Origin: Prevotella sp.
Lineage (GTDB): Bacteria > Bacteroidota > Bacteroidia > Bacteroidales > Bacteroidaceae
Direction of reading: 5' to 3'
Assembly (NCBI GenBank): GCA_003483565.1
Contig: DMYZ01000174.1
Span: 1 to 11,152, forward strand
DNA: 11,152 nt
Shown here: one piece after another, positions 6,333-11,152 of the stretch
Layout of the letters: every line of letters begins with the position of its first letter
Numbering within the stretch: the stretch's first letter is position 1
The notes under the pieces: generated by a model
Seen by the model: only the letters and a program-made list of their open reading frames with translations
What the model was told of the DNA's origin: nothing
Database searches by the model: none
Made by a program: the position numbers and the translations under genes

Positions 6333-8030
6333 TTACCAACCAGCATTTTGTTTATAAACACCATTAGAAAGGGTAATCTGATTATAAGGTATTTGCAAAA
6401 ATCCTCTCTTTTGACGAATATTTGCATCTACATATGTACTAGCTATGGTAGCAGCAGTACGATTATTATAAACTGAAACAGCTGTACCTGTGACTGTTCC
6501 ATCACTTGTTGCCTGCCCTAGTTCTGCCTTAACAAAAGCATCAAGACCTTGTCGACGGAGATCCCAATAGCGAAGGCCTTCACCCATAAATTCCTTACGG
6601 CGTTCATTCCAAATTTGCTGAGTAGTAGGCGCAGAATTGATATCATTGGTTGTACCACCATAAGCTCTCTCCCTTACCATGTTAAAATACTTCATCGAAT
6701 TGGGACTTCCAAGTTCTGCTGCCATCAGCAAGACATCGGAATAGCGCATCAAGATCCAATTCTGGTCCTGACTAGTCTGCATATTTCCTCCATCCACGGT
6801 AGTTTGCGAGGCTGGCATAGAGGAGCCATCTGTATAAATAAGTGGACAATACTTTTTATTCGCATATCCTGTATAGTCCATACAATCTGTTGCTATCTGT
6901 ACATTATAGGCACCTATATTTCTGCAATTGATGATAGTAGCACTGCCACGAGTATCCGTCCCCAAAAACAGTCCTGAAGCATAGGGAGTTATAGGACACG
7001 CTCCCCATCCATTGCCATAAGGTGCAAAAGCCGTAGTATTACGTAATCCAAAATTAGCCATAAAGCGGTTGCCATCTACAAGTGTATTTGTCCAATTCTG
7101 GTCATTATTAAATTTCACGACCCAGACGATCTCATTACTAGCTTCATTATACGTCGTTTTTTGTCCTTCTGCAGGAGATGTTGCTTCTGTGGAGGCTGCC
7201 GGCCATAGATTTTTAAATTCAGCTTCAAGTGAATAATTACCAGAAGAGATACAATCTTCACAATACTGTAAAGCTTCGGCTTTAGTAAGTCCTCCGGGAA
7301 CAATTCCACCTTTATTACTATTGTACACACCATCATAGAAAAGGTATACACGAGCCAACATAGCACCGGCAGCATATTTGGTAATACGACCTAAATTGGT
7401 ATTCTTATCAACAAAAGAACCTGCTGGTATACTATCCGCTGCATATTTCAAATCGCTTACAATCTGTGCATAAACAGAATCAGGAGCAGCTTGTGGCACA
7501 ATATCATTTGTAGCAGTTAAGAGGAGAGGAATATTTTCAAAGAGTCTTACCATATCGAAATATTCAAGACCTCTCAAGGCACGTGCCTGCCCCTCAACTT
7601 CTTTCTTAGTAGTATTAGCAGACCAATTAATGCTATTAATAGAGGACAGCAACATATTACAACGATAGATTGCTTTATAATAATCATCCCAAATACCTTC
7701 CATAAAACTGACATCACTTGAGTTGTAACTCATGTCCATGCGATCCATCAAACGATCTGTACGGTCATCCGGTCCACCTCCTCCCAGACAATCATCACTC
7801 ATTGTCTCTACAGCTTGGAACAGCGTAGGCCAACTTCCATTACTCACTGTTCTCTGATAGCCATCATAGCATCCTGTAACAGCATATTGAGCCTGAATTT
7901 CAGTCTTATAAAAAGAAGTAGTATTCAAGTCTGTCTTAGAGCTGGTATCCAAAAAGCTTTCGCTACAGGAATTCAATTCTGCTATAAACATCAGCCCGAC
8001 TATAATACTAATTATATGTTGTCTTTTCAT
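6333..8030 (-). CDS. SusD-like glycan-binding outer-membrane lipoprotein (RagB/SusD family)
   Basis: Surface lipoprotein that forms the lid of the SusC transporter and binds oligosaccharides. It has 565 residues, a normal length for the family. A signal peptide ends in a lipobox at AELNSC, so Cys22 is the predicted lipidated residue. The N-terminal SusD-like helical region includes RALRGLEYFDMVRLFENIPLL-type TPR sequence (about 150-170). The C-terminal SusD/RagB region has RYSDVLLMAAE (429-439), IWNERRKEFMGEGLRYWDLRR (473-493) and FLQIPYNQI (544-552), all strong family signatures. The ATG at 8030 is preceded by an AAAGGA motif with 7 nt spacing, and only 17 bp separate it from the susC-like stop, which supports co-transcription and complex formation with that protein. 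The ligand cannot be read from the sequence; it is inferred to be a beta-glucan fragment from the downstream GH5. Confidence 0.97.
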   Translation of the reverse strand: MKRQHIISIIVGLMFIAELNSCSESFLDTSSKTDLNTTSFYKTEIQAQYAVTGCYDGYQRTVSNGSWPTLFQAVETMSDDCLGGGGPDDRTDRLMDRMDMSYNSSDVSFMEGIWDDYYKAIYRCNMLLSSINSINWSANTTKKEVEGQARALRGLEYFDMVRLFENIPLLLTATNDIVPQAAPDSVYAQIVSDLKYAADSIPAGSFVDKNTNLGRITKYAAGAMLARVYLFYDGVYNSNKGGIVPGGLTKAEALQYCEDCISSGNYSLEAEFKNLWPAASTEATSPAEGQKTTYNEASNEIVWVVKFNNDQNWTNTLVDGNRFMANFGLRNTTAFAPYGNGWGACPITPYASGLFLGTDTRGSATIINCRNIGAYNVQIATDCMDYTGYANKKYCPLIYTDGSSMPASQTTVDGGNMQTSQDQNWILMRYSDVLLMAAELGSPNSMKYFNMVRERAYGGTTNDINSAPTTQQIWNERRKEFMGEGLRYWDLRRQGLDAFVKAELGQATSDGTVTGTAVSVYNNRTAATIASTYVDANIRQKRGFLQIPYNQITLSNGVYKQNAGW

Positions 8031-8037
8031 AATAATT

Positions 8038-8043
8038 TCCTTT
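8038..8043 (-). promoter_or_regulatory. Shine-Dalgarno-like AAAGGA before the susD-like gene
   Basis: On the minus strand an AAAGGA hexamer sits 7 nt before the ATG at 8030, inside the 17 bp gap after the susC-like stop. It is the clearest ribosome-binding-type motif in the window. Most other starts here are preceded only by A/T-rich sequence, as is common in Bacteroidetes. It supports the chosen SusD start. Confidence 0.5.
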
Positions 8044-8047
8044 CGAA

Positions 8048-11000
8048 TTAAAATTTGAGATTTACACCAATAAGAAATGTCCTGGCATGTGGATATGCGC
8101 CTGTATCTATACCATTCATCCAGGAATCCTGCCCAAACCCGACTTCAGGATCCATACCGTCGTAATTAGTAAAGGTATAAAGATTCTGCACCTGAATATA
8201 TAAGCGAGCCTGATTAATATAATTGCACTTAATAAGCGGAGCGAAATCATAACCAAAAGTAATATTGGCAAGTCTTATAAAATTACCATTCTCCAGATAA
8301 AGATCGGAAAAGTCCGTCCAGCTGGCATCACCGTTAATCAATCGTGGAATAGTATTAGATGTACCATCACCAGTCCATCTACCTAAGAATTTCTTTGTGT
8401 AATTACTCAAATCGGAATTTCCCCAATTGCGATAACCACCATTTGCTATTTTAAATCCGGCCATACCAGACCAAACCGTTGACAAATCAAAATGCTTATA
8501 AGAAAAACTTAAATTAAAACCAAAATTCCATTTTGGAATTCCATTGCCAAGATCTATCTTATCATTATCATTGATAACACCATCATGATTTTGGTCTACA
8601 AAAATAACATCACCCGGTTGTGTATTCGACTTTATACCATTACCTGCAGCAATCCAGTTATTGATCTGCTGCTTATTCTGAAAAATACCAGCTGTCTGAT
8701 ATCCCCAGAAATAACCCATGGCATGCCCATTAGAAATACGATAAAACTCACTCTGGTTATTAAACATAACATTGGTAGATCCATGAATAATACCATCTGA
8801 AGTTGCTACATTACCCACATTATTCTTATTATATGCAAAATTAGCTCCTATACTATAATTGAAATCTTTACCTATATGGTCACCCCAGGTCATATTCACT
8901 TCTATGCCTTTATTAGTAACATCACCACCATTAATATAAGGGGCATCAGCACCTGCTGTAGCTATAACGGGTGCCTGAACAATCCAATCCTTTGTCTTCT
9001 TGTAATACCAGTCAAAGTTCAAACCTAGACGGCTTTTCATAAAACGAGCATCAATACCGAAGTCTGTCTGTTCACTGGTTTCCCATTTTAATTTATCATT
9101 GCCAAGACGGTTCGGATAAGCACCATTAGAATTGGCAGAAGTACCTTTTCCTGTACCAAAATTATATCCTGCTCCCGACAAGGTCACAGGTGCTGCATAA
9201 AGATAATCCCCTATAGCATTATTGCCAACTTGTCCCCAACTGGCACGAACCTTCAGAAAATCCATATATTTGTTAAAACTCTGCATCCATGGCTCATTGG
9301 TAATAACCCATCCAGCACTTACTGAAGGGAAATACCCCCAGCGATGATTTTTTGCAAAACGAGAACTTCCGTCTGCGCGAAAGGTGGCATTAAACATATA
9401 AGTCTCTTTCCAATCCCATCCAATACGGGAAAAAAAAGACGTCCTTCGATAATCATTACTTGGATAGCCAAGAAGTTCACCAGAATTGACATCAACGGCA
9501 TTACTTAAATAAGCATTATCCCAATCATCATAAACATCAAGCAAGGTATTGGTACCTCTCATATTATCGCCTTGGAAACGCTCTGCTTCCATACCAATCA
9601 TGATATTGAAAGAATGTTCAGTAATTTTCCAGTTATAAGAAGCTGTATTAGTCCAGGTCAGTGTCCAGCCTTTATACATATTCTGATTTACAGAAGGACT
9701 CAACTGCATAGAATTCGTTGTAGATGTATAGGCCGGAGTATAACTACGGTAGCTACTGCTATTATGATTAAAACCCAACTGTGTACGAATCTTCAAATTT
9801 TTGATAGGTTGAATTTCTGCAAACACATTGGCTACCCAGTTTTGATTATCAGTCATATTATGATTTCGGTATAAAGAAGCAACCGGATTAGAGTCATACT
9901 GATACCAGTCTGTCGCGACAGAATAAGAATATCCATTGTTCTTATCAGCTCTACCATCATCTTGCAAATATACCGGTAACAGGGGGGTAGCAGAATATGC
10001 TCCGCGAAGTACATTATTGTACATATTGCCAGTACCTATACCTTTGCTTTTTACATAAGCAAAACTTAGATTTTCACCAATCGTCAGGAAATCTTTATAA
10101 AGATGTTGTTGCATATTGGAACGGAAATTATACCGCTCATAATTCGAAGCCTTGCTACCACCGACAATACCCTCCTGATCATAATAGCCTAAAGATATAG
10201 CATAAGTAGAAGCTTTGCTACCACCGTTTATACCAATATCATAACTTTGCTCAATAGCATTATCTTTAAACATTTCATCCATCCAATTTGTATTATTCAG
10301 AGTCTTATTTATAATATTTCCACCAGTATCATAGACATTAGTATATATACTGGAATAATTATTCCAGTTAACAGGGCCCGAACCTGAATTCTGACTCTGT
10401 TCATTCATCAAAGTCATATATTCCTGAGCATCACACATTTTGATTTTCCTAGCTGCACTCTGACTTCCCATATAAGCATCAAAGGTAACCTGAGCCTTTC
10501 CTTCCTTTCCACTACGAGTGGTAACAAGAATAACACCATTGGCTGCCTGCGCGCCATAAATAGCTGCACTGGCCGCATCTTTAAGCACATCAATACTCTC
10601 TATGTCACCAGGATTAATATTTGTTATATCAACACCGGCAATACCATCAACAACATACAAAGGGGAATTGCTGATATTAGATCCCTGACCACGAATAATA
10701 ACTTTCAAGCCGGAACCAGGCTGACCTGACTCAGAAATAATATTCACGCCAGGAGTCTGTCCCTGCATAGCCTCTAATGCATTATTAGTATTCAATTTTA
10801 CAATATCATCGCCTTTTAATTGAGTCGTTGCACCCGTAATAAGTTTCTTTTTCTGAACCCCATAACCAATAACAACAACACCCTCCAATGAATTTGATTC
10901 ATCGTTCAAGGCTATAGTAAGATTGCCTCCCCCCGTAATCTTTACTTTGCGAGTAGAAAAGCCAATATAGCTGACAACAAGAACCTGACCTTCTTGAGCC

Positions 11001-11152
11001 TCAATAGAGAATTTACCATCAAGATCGGTAACTGTTCCAACTTGAGTGCCCTGTACCTTTACTGTTGCCCCTATAAGAGGTTCATTGTCCGCTTCCGAAA
11101 CAACATTACCCGTAACTACTTTGGCATCAAGATGAGTAGCAAATGATAAAAT
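8048..11152 (-). CDS. SusC-like TonB-dependent outer-membrane transporter (RagA/SusC family), 5' end outside window
   Basis: Outer-membrane beta-barrel that imports oligosaccharides with its SusD partner, powered by TonB. The frame is open from the window edge, giving 1034 residues before the TAA stop. Residues 1-10 look like the end of a signal peptide. Residues 11-80 form a carboxypeptidase-regulatory-like domain (VTGNVVSEADNEPLIGATV, then DLDGKFSI). VVVIGYG at 92-98 opens the TonB plug, which contains the family-typical PLYVVDGI and DAASAAIYGAQAANGVI. The rest is barrel, with an acidic DQNHDGVINDND loop near residue 850 and the usual SusC ending (MDPEVG, then GIDTGAYPHARTF, then a terminal Phe). 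A start at the TTG near 10909 would delete the regulatory domain and is wrong; the true start is probably 10-20 codons past 11152. With the signal peptide ending at the edge there is no room for an STN domain, so this is probably not a sigma-factor-signalling type. SusD follows after 17 bp. Family assignment is firm; the substrate is inferred from neighbours. Confidence 0.97.
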   Translation of the reverse strand: MLSFATHLDAKVVTGNVVSEADNEPLIGATVKVQGTQVGTVTDLDGKFSIEAQEGQVLVVSYIGFSTRKVKITGGGNLTIALNDESNSLEGVVVIGYGVQKKKLITGATTQLKGDDIVKLNTNNALEAMQGQTPGVNIISESGQPGSGLKVIIRGQGSNISNSPLYVVDGIAGVDITNINPGDIESIDVLKDAASAAIYGAQAANGVILVTTRSGKEGKAQVTFDAYMGSQSAARKIKMCDAQEYMTLMNEQSQNSGSGPVNWNNYSSIYTNVYDTGGNIINKTLNNTNWMDEMFKDNAIEQSYDIGINGGSKASTYAISLGYYDQEGIVGGSKASNYERYNFRSNMQQHLYKDFLTIGENLSFAYVKSKGIGTGNMYNNVLRGAYSATPLLPVYLQDDGRADKNNGYSYSVATDWYQYDSNPVASLYRNHNMTDNQNWVANVFAEIQPIKNLKIRTQLGFNHNSSSYRSYTPAYTSTTNSMQLSPSVNQNMYKGWTLTWTNTASYNWKITEHSFNIMIGMEAERFQGDNMRGTNTLLDVYDDWDNAYLSNAVDVNSGELLGYPSNDYRRTSFFSRIGWDWKETYMFNATFRADGSSRFAKNHRWGYFPSVSAGWVITNEPWMQSFNKYMDFLKVRASWGQVGNNAIGDYLYAAPVTLSGAGYNFGTGKGTSANSNGAYPNRLGNDKLKWETSEQTDFGIDARFMKSRLGLNFDWYYKKTKDWIVQAPVIATAGADAPYINGGDVTNKGIEVNMTWGDHIGKDFNYSIGANFAYNKNNVGNVATSDGIIHGSTNVMFNNQSEFYRISNGHAMGYFWGYQTAGIFQNKQQINNWIAAGNGIKSNTQPGDVIFVDQNHDGVINDNDKIDLGNGIPKWNFGFNLSFSYKHFDLSTVWSGMAGFKIANGGYRNWGNSDLSNYTKKFLGRWTGDGTSNTIPRLINGDASWTDFSDLYLENGNFIRLANITFGYDFAPLIKCNYINQARLYIQVQNLYTFTNYDGMDPEVGFGQDSWMNGIDTGAYPHARTFLIGVNLKF

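Larger units (their letters stand above)
1..11152 (-). other. Polysaccharide utilization locus, single predicted operon
   Basis: Six co-directional genes make up a SusC/SusD-type PUL: transporter, lid protein, two modular glycan-binding lipoproteins, one small lipoprotein and a GH5 endo-enzyme. Spacings of 17, 42, 19, about -10 (or 5) and 3 bp, with no hairpin and T-tract between genes, point to one transcript entering from the right edge. No regulator, exo-glycosidase or sugar permease lies inside the window. The left 47 bp hold no visible terminator, so further genes may follow. The locus type is clear; the beta-glucan target is inferred from the GH5 alone. Confidence 0.9.

Noticed and set aside
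6549..6977. Plus-strand open frame of 142 codons
   Set aside because: Fully antisense to the conserved SusD C-terminal region; composition is that of a shadow frame and there is no plausible promoter or domain.
7115..7375. Minus-strand open frame of 86 codons in another frame
   Set aside because: Contained within the SusD-like gene, which is intact in its own frame with family motifs throughout; no sign of a frameshift.
10901..10909. TTG near 10909 as the start of the SusC-like gene
   Set aside because: The frame stays open to the window edge and encodes a good regulatory-like domain upstream, so this is an internal Leu codon.
1..11152. Mobile elements, tRNA/rRNA genes, CRISPR arrays, toxin-antitoxin or defence genes
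   Set aside because: Nearly the whole window is occupied by six PUL genes, and the short gaps show no terminal inverted repeats, cloverleaf or regularly spaced repeats.

Overview
This window is most of a polysaccharide utilization locus (PUL) from a member of the Bacteroidales, in the Bacteroides/Prevotella range. The evidence is an adjacent SusC-like/SusD-like pair, a series of surface-type lipoproteins, BACON domains on a glycoside hydrolase, AT-rich sequence and AT-rich spacers before start codons. I cannot name the genus from the sequence alone.

All six genes lie on the minus strand and are read from right to left: (1) a SusC-like TonB-dependent transporter (11152-8048), whose first few codons fall outside the right edge; (2) a SusD-like glycan-binding lipoprotein (8030-6333); (3) a surface glycan-binding lipoprotein with a PKD-like N-terminus and a duplicated beta-domain (6290-4416); (4) a second large modular lipoprotein with two fibronectin-III-like repeats, a FISUMP/DUF1566-like domain and two copies of a C-terminal beta-sandwich module (4396-2333); (5) a small, unrecognised, helix-rich lipoprotein with a non-ATG start (2342-1854); (6) a family GH5 endo-beta-glycanase lipoprotein with two BACON domains (1850-48). 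Junctions are 17, 42 and 19 bp, then an overlap of about 10 bp (or a 5 bp gap), then 3 bp. There is no visible terminator between genes, so this reads as one operon. The promoter would lie beyond the right edge. The last 47 bp on the left show no terminator, so the operon may continue.

Inferred working model: the cell-surface GH5 cuts a beta-glucan-type chain (xyloglucan, mixed-linkage glucan or another beta-1,4-glucan or glucomannan). Proteins 3 and 4 and SusD hold the polymer and its fragments, and SusC/SusD import the oligosaccharides through the outer membrane. Exo-acting enzymes, an inner-membrane transporter and a regulator (hybrid two-component or sigma/anti-sigma) are not in the window and are probably just outside it.

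The layout itself is a known type. The parts I cannot match to a described function are the small lipoprotein, the exact folds of the repeated C-terminal modules, and what looks like half of such a module ending protein 3. No RNA genes, mobile elements, CRISPR arrays or gene-free stretches longer than 47 bp were seen.
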